In this document: one piece after another, positions 54,446 to 62,875 of the stretch
Numbering within the stretch: position 1 is the stretch's first letter
Layout of the letters: every line of letters starts with the position of its first letter
Origin: Bacteroidota bacterium
GTDB lineage: Bacteria > Bacteroidota > Ignavibacteria > Kryptoniales > JAKASW01
Assembly (NCBI GenBank): GCA_021845665.1
Contig: JAJZVO010000001.1
Location: 62,001 to 126,000, forward strand
Direction: 5' to 3'
Length of the DNA: 64,000 nt
The notes under the pieces: generated by a model
The model's database searches: none
What the model was told of the DNA's origin: nothing
Seen by the model: the letters and a program-made list of their open reading frames with translations, nothing else
Program-made: the position numbers and the translations under genes

Positions 54446-56869
54446 TTATTCATAGCGTAGAGATTGGACCGGATTTGCCGTCGCGGCTTTGACCGCATGT
54501 GAAGCCACGGTCGCAAGCGCGATAAGCAATGCAATAGCTCCCGACACCGCAAAAATCCATAAGCTCAAGCTCGTACGGTATGCGAAGAGGCTCAGCCACT
54601 TATTCATGAGCAAGTACGCGAGCGGCCACGCGACGACATTCGCTATCAACACCCACTTCACAAACTGCAGCGACAGCAGCCTGGTTACTTCCGGCACCGA
54701 AGCTCCTAGAACTTTTCTGATCCCGATCTCTTTCGTCCGCTGTTCAGTCGTGAACGCGGCCAATCCGAAAAGGCCGAGACAGGCTATGATTATCGCCAGC
54801 GCCGAAAACAAGCCGACAATTTCTTCGGTCTTGAAATCGAGAGAGTAGAGTTGGTGTAAATCATCGTCAAGAAACGAATAGTTTAGAGGTTCATTCCCTG
54901 CATACTTTTTCCACGCGCTTTGGATCGCTGTGATTCCTTTTGCCTGATTGCCGGGCGCCAATCGAGCCGTGACATAACTCCCCACGTACTCTTTATAGCG
55001 CGGAAGAATTATCGCCAGCGGTCTTACCGGCTCGTGCATCCACGCGTACTTGAAATCCTTCACCACGCCAATGATGTCGAACGGCACCCACTCTTTCGGC
55101 CTCGGACCGGGGAAAAGAAGACGTCTCCCCACGATGTTCTTTATGCCGTAGAATCTCTCCAGCGCCTCGTTGACAACGACCGCACCTGTATCCGAAGGAT
55201 GCGATGCTGAGAAGAATCTTCCCTCCGCCATTTTCAACTCATACGTCTTCGCAAAATCATTATCGGAAACCAACACGCATGTGTTCTCCGGCTGATCCTT
55301 GCCTGAGCCCTCAAGTTTGTATGCGTGGTTGCCACCCAGATTGCCCGGAACAGCCGATGAATTGGTGAGGCTTGCGATGTTCTTGTTCCCTTCAATCTCG
55401 TGCATGAACGACTGGAACTGGCCCGATAGATGGTCTGCCCCGTTCACCACGAGAAGACCGGATTTTTGAAATCCGAGGTTCACGGTACGGACATATCTCA
55501 TCTGAGAATAAATGACGAATGTTGCGATAATCAGGACGATGGACACTGCAAACTGAGAGACAACCAGTGTATTCCGTAGTTTGGATTTCCTTCCGCCTTC
55601 CGTCGCACTCGACCTGAGAGCTTTGACCGAATTCGAAGACGACAAATAAAACGCGGGATAGATCCCTGCGACAACGCCAACCACAACGACAAAGCCAACC
55701 AGGACCGGTATCAGTAGCAGATCGCCGAAAAGGTCGAAGCTCATCTTCCTGCCGACGACGTCGCTGAAAAGTGGAAGGAATAGCTCGATAATTGCCACTG
55801 CCATCAGCACCGAAATTGCAGTCATCAAAATCGACTCAGCCAGGAATTGCCGGATGAGATGGAATCGGGGTGCCCCTAATGATTTTCTCACTCCGACTTC
55901 CTTTGTGCGCTTCGCCGATCTCGCAGTCGCGAGATTGATGAAGTTTATCGTCGCAATTAACAGAATCGCGATCGCGATTGCTGAGAAGACATAAACCAAA
56001 GGGGCGTAACCGCCCGGCTCTATTTCACCGAAAGGCGAGGCGAGGTGAATCGATGTCAAAGGCTGGAGCCTGTACCCGTACCTGTTCCCTGTCGCGAGGA
56101 AGTCTTTGTACGAAGTGCCCGTAAACTCTTTCAATTGTGAGGCGGCATGATCGGTCACTTCCCGATCCAGTTTGCCCTGGACATTCCCGAGATTCGCGCC
56201 GCTTCGGAGGAGAAAGTAGGTGTAGTAATTGTTTGTCAACCAGGCCGTGTTCCGACTGTCCGGCAGTGTCGTGAGCGATACGATGAAATCCGGATGGAAA
56301 TGTGAATTCTGTGGAAAGTCTTTGAACACGCCGGTCACTACATAATCATTCTGTCTGTCGACTGTGGCGACTTTGCCGAGCGGATTCTCGTTACCGAAAT
56401 ATCTGCGGGCAGTCGACTCATTCATCACAATGGTGTTTGGCTGCGTGAGAGCGGTCTTCGGGTCTCCTTCCACAACATGGATGGTGAACACTTCGAAGAC
56501 GGTGGAGTCGGCCCAGAAGAATCTCTCTTCGTTGAAAGCCTTGTTCTTATACGCGACAGTTTGAGAACCTTGGAGATGCAAGCGCGTGTATGCGACGACA
56601 TCGGGTACATCGTGCGCGACTTGAGGTCCAAGAGGTGCAGGACTTGCCGGTCCGCTGAAACCGTGACCGTTGACCCTGACAGAGAAAGCAGCACGGTAAA
56701 TGCGGTCCGCGTTCTTGTTGAACTTGTCGTAGCTGAACTCGTCCCGCACGAAAGTTAGAATCGCAAGACAGCTGGCAATGCCTACTGCAAGACCGGCAAT
56801 GTTGATGAACGAATAGAGCTTGTTCCTGAGAATGTTTCTCACTGCGATTTTCAAATAGTTTTTCAGCAT
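54446..56869 (-). CDS. FtsX-like ABC permease P8 (807 aa)
   Basis: ATG at 56869 (MLKNYLKIAVRNILRNKLYS) with AAAGGAG six bases before it, the best ribosome site in the array. Middle motif KRTKEVGVRKSLGAPRFHLI and C-terminal motif QRTKEIGIRKVLGASVPEVT resemble P9 closely, as does the first core domain (NGHGFSGPASPAPLGPQ against GGEVRSAMSPAPMGP in P9). Ends NPVQSLRYE. P8 and P9 look like the youngest full-length pair of duplicates, apart from shared 3' ends with P7. Confidence 0.93.
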   Translation of the reverse strand: MLKNYLKIAVRNILRNKLYSFINIAGLAVGIASCLAILTFVRDEFSYDKFNKNADRIYRAAFSVRVNGHGFSGPASPAPLGPQVAHDVPDVVAYTRLHLQGSQTVAYKNKAFNEERFFWADSTVFEVFTIHVVEGDPKTALTQPNTIVMNESTARRYFGNENPLGKVATVDRQNDYVVTGVFKDFPQNSHFHPDFIVSLTTLPDSRNTAWLTNNYYTYFLLRSGANLGNVQGKLDREVTDHAASQLKEFTGTSYKDFLATGNRYGYRLQPLTSIHLASPFGEIEPGGYAPLVYVFSAIAIAILLIATINFINLATARSAKRTKEVGVRKSLGAPRFHLIRQFLAESILMTAISVLMAVAIIELFLPLFSDVVGRKMSFDLFGDLLLIPVLVGFVVVVGVVAGIYPAFYLSSSNSVKALRSSATEGGRKSKLRNTLVVSQFAVSIVLIIATFVIYSQMRYVRTVNLGFQKSGLLVVNGADHLSGQFQSFMHEIEGNKNIASLTNSSAVPGNLGGNHAYKLEGSGKDQPENTCVLVSDNDFAKTYELKMAEGRFFSASHPSDTGAVVVNEALERFYGIKNIVGRRLLFPGPRPKEWVPFDIIGVVKDFKYAWMHEPVRPLAIILPRYKEYVGSYVTARLAPGNQAKGITAIQSAWKKYAGNEPLNYSFLDDDLHQLYSLDFKTEEIVGLFSALAIIIACLGLFGLAAFTTEQRTKEIGIRKVLGASVPEVTRLLSLQFVKWVLIANVVAWPLAYLLMNKWLSLFAYRTSLSLWIFAVSGAIALLIALATVASHAVKAATANPVQSLRYE

Positions 56870-57006
56870 TGTCTACTCCTTTGACTAACAGGAGAAAGCA
56901 GACAGGAGGCAGGACATTCTGCACCCCTTTAGCTTCCTCCTTTCTCCTGTTTCTCGTAGAGTCCGTCGGACTCAACGGAGTCTGACGAGCTTTCTCCTTC
57001 CCTTGG
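56870..57006. repeat. Junction P9/P8: purine/pyrimidine hairpin repeat
   Basis: ACAGGAGAAAGCAGACAGGA and GGCAGGA on the left, CTTCCTCCTTTCTCCTGT on the right (56889-56960), with a loop between: an imperfect hairpin. CGTAGAGTCCGTCGGACTCA at 56957 adds a further perfect-looking stem (GAGTCCG / CGGACTC). Confidence 0.55.
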
Positions 57007-59430
57007 TTACTCATACCTTAAGGATTCCACAGGATTTGCAGTCGCCGTTTTAATTGCATGCAAACTCACCGTCAACAGCGCAATGACGAGTGCCATGACA
57101 CCCGACGCGACGAAAATCCACACGCTGATGTCCATCCTGTATGCGAAATTCTTCAGCCAATTATTCATTACGTAGTAAGCCAGCGGCCAGGCTATGACGT
57201 TTGCGATTAACACCCATCTCATGAACTGTCCTGACAGGAGCGCGACCACTTCCGGCACAGATGCACCGAGGACCTTTCGAATCCCAATCTCCTTGGTTCG
57301 CTGCTCGGTGATAAAAGCGGCAAGCCCCAACAAGCCCAAACATGCGATGAAAATCGCCAGGACAGAAAATGTTCCGGCAATCTTACTGGTCCTCTGATCT
57401 GCTGCATAAAGATTCTGCAGGCTGTTATCGAGAAAGTTGAAGTTGAATTCTTCGTTGCCTGCATACTCTCTCCAGGCTCCCTCAATGAAGGATATCGTGC
57501 TCAGGTGGTTCCCAGGCGCAAGGCGCACCGTAACGAATTGGGCAGCGCTGGTTTCCGGCAGTAGACCGATGACGAGCGGCAAAATCGGCTCGTGGAGCGA
57601 GTGATAATTAAAATCTTTCACGACTCCGACTACCTCCAGTCGCCTTTGGTCTGCCATTGTCTCGCCCGGCAACACGAGATACTTTCCGACCAGGTCTTTT
57701 ACACCGAAGGCTTTCTCAACTTCCTGGTTGACGACAATTGCCGCCGTGTCTGAAGGGTGACCCCGAGAAAAGAATCTCCCTTCCGCCATCTGCAGCTTGT
57801 ATGTCTTTGCAAAGTCGTAATCGCTTCGCATCGTTCGTAAGTCTACAAGCTGACGGGCACCTGTCCCTTCGAGCCAGAATCCACTGTCGCTATACTGGTT
57901 CCCCGGAATCGCCGTCGAGTTGGTCACGTTTAATATGTCTGTGTTCTGCCTCAATTTGTCTTCGAAGGATCGTATCCGGCCTCCTAAGTCATCTGTTCTA
58001 TAGATCACTACGCTCTCTTCCTTGTCAAATCCCAGATTTCTTGTTTGTACATAGTTCAATTGATCATATATCACGATTGTACCGATGAAGAGAGCGATTG
58101 AAATCGCGAACTGGAACACAACAAGTCCGTTTCTTACGAGCGATTTTCTTCCTCCTTTCTTCGTCTCCCGCTTGAGCGCATCGATAGGATGGAAAGACGA
58201 TAAGTAGAGGGCGGGATAACATCCGGCAATGATCCCGACAACAATAGCGAGACCGATAAGAATCGGAATCGTCGAGAGATTAGCCAAAAGACCGAGACTC
58301 AGTTTCTTGCCGGCGGTTTCATTGAAAAGAGGAAGCATGAGCTCGACGATACCGACCGCTAATATGACTGCTGCGCTGCTCATCATCACTGACTCCGCTA
58401 TGAACTGCCAGACCAGGTGAGAGCGAGGCGCCCCGAGCGTCTTCCTGATTCCCACTTCCTTCGCTCGCTTCTCGGATCTCGCTGTGGCAAGGTTTACGAA
58501 ATTTATGCAGGCGATCAGAAGGATCGCGATTGCTATCGCCGAGAAGATATATTCAGTGGAAATGTTGCCGTTCTGCTCCAGCTCGTAATCGAGATGCGAG
58601 TACAAGTGTATCGATTTCAGCGGCTGCATATTGAACCCGACCCTGTTGCCTGCGGCGAGGAATTGCTCGATCGGCACCCCCGTAACAGCTTTCACCTGTG
58701 GACCGGCATGATCGACAAGTTCCTGGTTGAGCCTGTGCCTGAATTGTTCCGGGTCGGTTCCCTTCTTCAGGAGGAAATACGTGTAGTAGTTGTTGCTCAT
58801 CCAGTTTGGATTCCGGCCATCTTTCAAAGTGCAAAGCGATGCGAGAAGGTCAGCGTGAAAATGCGAGTTCCTTGGGATATCCTTTATCACGCCAGTGATG
58901 ATATATTTGGTGCCGTTTCCCACATCCAGTATCTTCCCGATCGGGCTATCCTGACCGAAATACCTCCTGGCAGCAGACTCGGTGATCACAAGCGTATTCG
59001 GCTGAGCAAGAGCAGTCCCGGGATTCCCAGTCACAAATGGCAGGGTAAAGACACTGAATACTGTAGAATCAGCCCAGATCAACTGCTGGTTCGCAAATGT
59101 TTTTTTGTGATACCTGACTACTTTTCCTCCTTCGTAATGAAGCCGGGCATACGTCGTGACTTCGGGAAAATCCTGAAAGGCCGTAGGTCCCATCGGGGCC
59201 GGGCTCATGGCTGACCTGACTTCGCCGCCGTGGAAAGTTGCTGTGAACCCTGGCCTGTATACTTGATCCGCATTCTTGTTGTACCTGTCGTAGCTCAGTT
59301 CATCTCTCACGAAGAGGGCTATGATTATGAAGCAGGCAATGCCCACGGCGAGGCCGACAATGTTAATGACCGTGTAGGATCTGGAGTTTCTGAGATTTCT
59401 CAGAGCGACTTGGACATAATTCTTAAGCAC
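57007..59430 (-). CDS. FtsX-like ABC permease P9 (807 aa), first permease of the operon
   Basis: Starts at a GTG at 59430 with AAGGAG six bases upstream. It shows the layout shared by all nine: TM1 at 20-42, a MacB-type periplasmic core at about 50-290, TM2 292-314, the cytoplasmic coupling motif KEVGIRK 324-330, TM3 and TM4 to 410, TM5 433-455, a second periplasmic core to about 680, TM6, KEIGIRK 713-719, TM7, TM8 and the tail NPVESLRYE. MacB of E. coli has four TM and carries its own ATPase. Here two FtsX units are fused and the ATPase is separate. Likely moves or mechanically releases a lipid, peptide or lipoprotein. Confidence 0.93.
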   Translation of the reverse strand: MLKNYVQVALRNLRNSRSYTVINIVGLAVGIACFIIIALFVRDELSYDRYNKNADQVYRPGFTATFHGGEVRSAMSPAPMGPTAFQDFPEVTTYARLHYEGGKVVRYHKKTFANQQLIWADSTVFSVFTLPFVTGNPGTALAQPNTLVITESAARRYFGQDSPIGKILDVGNGTKYIITGVIKDIPRNSHFHADLLASLCTLKDGRNPNWMSNNYYTYFLLKKGTDPEQFRHRLNQELVDHAGPQVKAVTGVPIEQFLAAGNRVGFNMQPLKSIHLYSHLDYELEQNGNISTEYIFSAIAIAILLIACINFVNLATARSEKRAKEVGIRKTLGAPRSHLVWQFIAESVMMSSAAVILAVGIVELMLPLFNETAGKKLSLGLLANLSTIPILIGLAIVVGIIAGCYPALYLSSFHPIDALKRETKKGGRKSLVRNGLVVFQFAISIALFIGTIVIYDQLNYVQTRNLGFDKEESVVIYRTDDLGGRIRSFEDKLRQNTDILNVTNSTAIPGNQYSDSGFWLEGTGARQLVDLRTMRSDYDFAKTYKLQMAEGRFFSRGHPSDTAAIVVNQEVEKAFGVKDLVGKYLVLPGETMADQRRLEVVGVVKDFNYHSLHEPILPLVIGLLPETSAAQFVTVRLAPGNHLSTISFIEGAWREYAGNEEFNFNFLDNSLQNLYAADQRTSKIAGTFSVLAIFIACLGLLGLAAFITEQRTKEIGIRKVLGASVPEVVALLSGQFMRWVLIANVIAWPLAYYVMNNWLKNFAYRMDISVWIFVASGVMALVIALLTVSLHAIKTATANPVESLRYE

Positions 59431-59449
59431 GCGATCTCCTTTTGGGCGC

Positions 59450-59539
59450 ATTGCGCAGAGCGTTCAGCGCGGCCCCGTCATGATATATCACAGGGAACCT
59501 CGCACTTTGCTCCATGACCTTTGCACCATGCCCTTTGCG
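59450..59539. repeat. GCGCATTGCGCAGAGCG-type repeat between ATPase 2 and P9
   Basis: GGGCGCATTGCGCAGAGCG on the left and TGCACCATGCCCTTTGCGCT on the right pair imperfectly around an unrelated loop (ATGATATATCACAGGG). The right arm enters the last codons of the ATPase gene. Confidence 0.5.
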
Positions 59540-60205
59540 CTATGCCTTTTCGATCCACCCATCTTTCAACCTTATGATCCTGTTTCCATACGCAGCGTTC
59601 GTTTCGGAGTGCGTTACCTGTATTATGGTCGTACCCTGGTTATTCAATTCCTTCAGGAGGTCCATGATTTCCTTGCCCTGTTCTGAATGCAGATTTCCCG
59701 TAGGTTCATCCGCCAAAATCAGCTTTGGCTCCGCGATCACCGCCCTCGCGATCGCCACGAGCTGCTGCTGTCCGCCGGAGAGCTGGTTTGGAAATAAGTC
59801 CTTCTTGGCAACGATGTTGAACTTGTCGAGCGCCTCCGCCACTCTTCCCTTTCTGTCGTTCCCATTCACCTTTTGGTAAAGGAGCGGCGTCTCAAGGTTT
59901 TCATAAACCGTCAGCTCATCGATCAGGTGATAACTCTGGAATACGAAACCGATATAAGTCTTGTGAAGTTCGGTCAGCTTCTTCTCGCTCATCTTGTGGA
60001 CGGGTTCATCGAGGAAATAATATTCGCCGTTCGACGGGGTATCCAGCATACCGATGATATTGAGAAGTGTTGTCTTGCCTGAGCCCGATGGTCCCATGAC
60101 GGAAACGAACTCGCCCGGTTTTACTTCGAGGTTGATGTTTCGTAGGACGTAGGTCTTGATGGCCCGGTTTTCGTAGTACTTTTCGATGGCTGATAGCTTT
60201 ATCAT
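59540..60205 (-). CDS. ABC transporter ATPase 2 (LolD/MacB type) with altered D-loop
   Basis: 221 residues; GAGGAAGAA precedes the ATG. Walker [10 protein letters not shown]-loop [13 protein letters not shown], signature [14 protein letters not shown] (Leu where Arg is usual), Walker [17 protein letters not shown] and H-loop QVTHSE. In the D-loop the usual Asp (NLDS) is His. The Glu after Walker B and the switch His are intact, so ATP hydrolysis is still possible. It should power one or more of the nine permeases from the cytoplasmic side. The 3' end overlaps repeat words. Confidence 0.95.
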   Translation of the reverse strand: MIKLSAIEKYYENRAIKTYVLRNINLEVKPGEFVSVMGPSGSGKTTLLNIIGMLDTPSNGEYYFLDEPVHKMSEKKLTELHKTYIGFVFQSYHLIDELTVYENLETPLLYQKVNGNDRKGRVAEALDKFNIVAKKDLFPNQLSGGQQQLVAIARAVIAEPKLILADEPTGNLHSEQGKEIMDLLKELNNQGTTIIQVTHSETNAAYGNRIIRLKDGWIEKA

Positions 60206-60346
60206 TTCTTCCTCTTTTCAAGAAGGAGAAAGGAAACAGGAGGTAGGAGACAGGAATCACATGTTCCCTTGCTCCTTCACTTTCCTATCTCCTTTCTCCT
60301 GTCTGCCGAATCTCGCGCTTTGCGCTTTGCCCTCTGCGCTTTGCGC
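60206..60346. repeat. Purine/pyrimidine hairpin plus GCGCTTTGC words between the two ATPase genes
   Basis: AGGAGAAAGGAAACAGGAGG and TAGGAGACAGGA (60223-60254) can pair with TTTCCTATCTCCTTTCTCCT (60281-60300). After it comes CGCGCTTTGCGCTTTGCCCT up to the stop of ATPase 1. Confidence 0.55.
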
Positions 60347-61036
60347 TCACACGTGAAACTTCTCTTTATAGTTTTCGGTCACCACATGCCCATCGAAAAG
60401 ATGTATTATGCGATGAGCAAACTCCGAATCGTGCGGTGAGTGAGTGACCATAAGGATAGTTGTGCCCCCTTCGTTCAGTTGAGTCAGTATGTTCATCACC
60501 TCTTCTCCGTTGGCGGAATCCAGATTCCCGGTCGGTTCATCGGCAAGTATAAGTGCGGGCTTCGCGACAACCGCCCTGCTGACCGCCACGCGCTGCTGTT
60601 GGCCGCCCGAAAGCTGTTGCGGAAAATGATCCCTTCGATGCATTATCTGCATGCGTTCCAGCACCTCATCAACTATCTTCTTCCTCTCGGAAGCCGACAC
60701 CCCAAGGTAGAGCAGCGGCAGCTCGACGTTCTCGAAGACTGTCAGTTCATCGATCAGGTTGAAGCTCTGAAATACAAACCCGATGTTCCGCTTCCGGATG
60801 TTTGCGCGCTGCCGTTCCGTATATTTCGATACTTCCTCATTTAAGAAGTAGTATTCACCTTCGCTGGGGTTGTCAAGCATTCCGAGAAGATTAAGGAGCG
60901 TGGACTTGCCGCAACCTGACGGCCCCATTATTGCGACAAACTCTTTCTCCTTTATGTCGATGTTGACACTGTCGAGAGCCGTGGTTTCGACTTCTTCGGT
61001 GGTGTAAAGCTTCTTCAGGTTGACAGTTCGAATCAT
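60347..61036 (-). CDS. ABC transporter ATPase 1 (LolD/MacB type)
   Basis: 229 residues. All motifs are canonical: Walker [10 protein letters not shown]-loop [11 protein letters not shown], signature [14 protein letters not shown], Walker [17 protein letters not shown] with normal D-loop, H-loop [23 protein letters not shown] precedes the ATG. Second gene of the operon, 107 bases after the adaptor gene. Because its partner at 59540 has a changed D-loop, a mixed dimer with one strong and one weak site is conceivable. Confidence 0.96.
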   Translation of the reverse strand: MIRTVNLKKLYTTEEVETTALDSVNIDIKEKEFVAIMGPSGCGKSTLLNLLGMLDNPSEGEYYFLNEEVSKYTERQRANIRKRNIGFVFQSFNLIDELTVFENVELPLLYLGVSASERKKIVDEVLERMQIMHRRDHFPQQLSGGQQQRVAVSRAVVAKPALILADEPTGNLDSANGEEVMNILTQLNEGGTTILMVTHSPHDSEFAHRIIHLFDGHVVTENYKEKFHV

Positions 61037-61143
61037 AGGTTAATCCTTTCTTATTACGTGAAGACAGGAAACGGGAGAAAGGACACAACACAGCCGCATT
61101 CCTTTCTCCTGTCTGCTTCCTCCTTTCTCCCCACTATTGATCT
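61037..61143. repeat. Purine/pyrimidine hairpin repeat between adaptor and ATPase 1
   Basis: AGACAGGAAACGGGAGAAAG (61065-61084) against CTTTCTCCTGTCTGCTTCCT (61103-61122), third member of the family at 56889 and 60223. Confidence 0.5.
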
Positions 61144-62397
61144 TCATTTGTTTATGACGAGCTGGTTGACATTTCCAAAGTTGTCGTACGACGACGTCAC
61201 GACCCTGTCGCCCGGCTTCAGCCCGCTTAAGACTTCGAAGTAATCCGGATTTTGCCGTCCAAGGCTGATGCTCCTTCTCACGGCAACGTTCCCCGAGCCG
61301 TTAAGGATAAAAACCCATTGCCCGCCGGTCGCCTGGTAAAAACCTCCTCGCGCCAACAGCAACGCTTTAGTCCTCTCACTTAGCTGAAGCCTCACCTGGA
61401 GTGTCTGTCCCCGTCTTATTCCATCGGGAACCCGACCCAGGAAGTTCATATCGACCTGGAACTTTCCACCCGTAACCTCGGGATATACTTTAGTCACTAT
61501 GAGTTTGTAGTCACTGTCATTTATCGTAACGGTGGCGTGCAATCCCCCGACAACCCGCGCGATGTAGAACTCGTCGATATCGGCTCTCACCTTGAACCCA
61601 TCTAGTGCATCGATGACACCGAGCTGGTCTCCCGGATTTTTCGATTGACCTATCTCGGCATTCAGAGAAGTAAGCTGACCACCAATCGGCGCCTTAACGG
61701 TAAGGTTGTCGATCGTCTCCCTTATCAATCGCAGATTCTGCTCCATCCTCGTAATCGAGGAGGCAATTTGTGAAATCTGAGACACTCCGAGGAGCGAATC
61801 CTGCTCGTAGTTTCTTCGCGCCAACTCTTCCTGCTCAAGCGCCTGATGGTAATTGTTGTACGCCAGTTCATAGTCCTGTACGGAGATGAGTTTCCTGTCG
61901 AACATCTTCTTCTGGCGCTCAAAATTTTCATTATAGTTAGTCAGCTGATATACGGCGCTGACGAGCGCATTCTGGAGCGAGATACTATTCTCCTGAATCT
62001 GAAGACGCGTGTTCCGTGCGTCGTTTATCTGCTGATAAGCAAACGTCTCCTGCTGGAGTGCATTCAGCTTAACATTGGTATTAGAAAGCTTCAGAAGTTT
62101 CTGACCTTTCTTGACGATTGTTCCCTCTTCGACATATTTCGCCTCCACTATGCCACCCTGGATCGCGTCAAGGTAATACGAGGTCTTGGGCATAACTGTC
62201 CCGGTTACAGGGATGAATTCCTGAAAGTCACCTTCCCTTACGGTGGATATTGTTATCTTGTCCGCGTCGACATTCAGTTTGGACCCGCTGTCTGAAATTA
62301 TCATCGCTATCAACACGATGAACAACGCGACTCCGCTCGCGTATATCCAGAATCGCGTCCTCTTGTAGAATGGCTTCTTTTCGATCTTCCTGTCCAA
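61144..62397 (-). CDS. HlyD/MacA-type periplasmic adaptor (membrane-fusion protein)
   Basis: 417 residues starting at a TTG (62397) with AAGG eight bases upstream; no ATG is close. One TM helix (FWIYASGVALFIVLIAMII, about 17-36) anchors it. The split lipoyl domain is marked by GTVMPKTSYYLDAIQGGIVE and LTVKAPIGGQLTSLNAEIG. Between them lies a long coiled-coil hairpin (about 100-235). Beta-barrel and membrane-proximal parts end in LKPGDRVVTSSYDNFGN. It would bridge the ABC permease to an outer-membrane channel, though no TolC-like gene is in the window. First gene after the sigma-54 promoter. Confidence 0.93.
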   Translation of the reverse strand: MDRKIEKKPFYKRTRFWIYASGVALFIVLIAMIISDSGSKLNVDADKITISTVREGDFQEFIPVTGTVMPKTSYYLDAIQGGIVEAKYVEEGTIVKKGQKLLKLSNTNVKLNALQQETFAYQQINDARNTRLQIQENSISLQNALVSAVYQLTNYNENFERQKKMFDRKLISVQDYELAYNNYHQALEQEELARRNYEQDSLLGVSQISQIASSITRMEQNLRLIRETIDNLTVKAPIGGQLTSLNAEIGQSKNPGDQLGVIDALDGFKVRADIDEFYIARVVGGLHATVTINDSDYKLIVTKVYPEVTGGKFQVDMNFLGRVPDGIRRGQTLQVRLQLSERTKALLLARGGFYQATGGQWVFILNGSGNVAVRRSISLGRQNPDYFEVLSGLKPGDRVVTSSYDNFGNVNQLVINK

Positions 62398-62459
62398 CTG
62401 AATGCCTTCTCTCTCAACGACTGAGCAGCTTCTTGAACTTATGATTATGATAATTGAAG

Positions 62460-62475
62460 TACAACTGGTGTGCCA
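62460..62475 (-). promoter_or_regulatory. Sigma-54 promoter of the adaptor-ATPase-permease operon
   Basis: Minus strand TGGCAC-ACCAG-TTGTA: perfect -24 element, exact GG-N10 spacing, -12 element TTGT for TTGC. It lies 63 bases before the adaptor start and faces away from a sigma-54 activator gene. Transcription would start near 62450. Confidence 0.75.
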
Positions 62476-62557
62476 TCAAACTGTCAGTGGATGCGGGACG
62501 GATTTCCATCTTTTTAAATGAATTTGAATGTTTCATCGAATAGTGAGAAGTTACGGG

Positions 62558-62573
62558 TGTTCGGAATCGGACG
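62558..62573. promoter_or_regulatory. Enhancer-type site 1
   Basis: TGTTCGGAATCGGACG: ten of twelve bases fit the palindrome TGTCCG-N4-CGGACA. About 98 bp upstream of the sigma-54 promoter. Confidence 0.6.
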
Positions 62574-62577
62574 GCAG

Positions 62578-62593
62578 CGCCCGATAGCGGACA
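62578..62593. promoter_or_regulatory. Enhancer-type site 2
   Basis: CGCCCGATAGCGGACA: again ten of twelve bases of TGTCCG-N4-CGGACA. Its centre is 20 bp from that of site 1, about two helical turns, as expected for side-by-side dimers of an NtrC-type activator. The remaining 62594-62875 shows no gene. Confidence 0.6.
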
Positions 62594-62875
62594 GTGGCGT
62601 GAGGAAGAAAATGAAGAGGGATGAGATTGACAGCAGACATCCGCGGGCTTCTCAAGAACTGCAGTGACTTTCCTTTGAGAGATCGAATTTACAGATCGTA
62701 TGTCAGGTGCAGAAAGATATCTTCGATATCGTATAAGTTAATCGAAACAAGAAGACGCGAAACGGCGCAAGAGAGCCCCGGGACTTTCGGTGGCCCTAGT
62801 TTCATCCTCCGTGCTCCATCCTCCGTGATTCCTTTCAACGATTTACACAAATACACAACCAGCGAGACCCAAAGC

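Noticed and set aside
34402-59430. Array as an assembly artefact of one repeated permease
   Set aside because: The nine proteins differ strongly over most of their length; only short 3' ends and gaps are near-identical.
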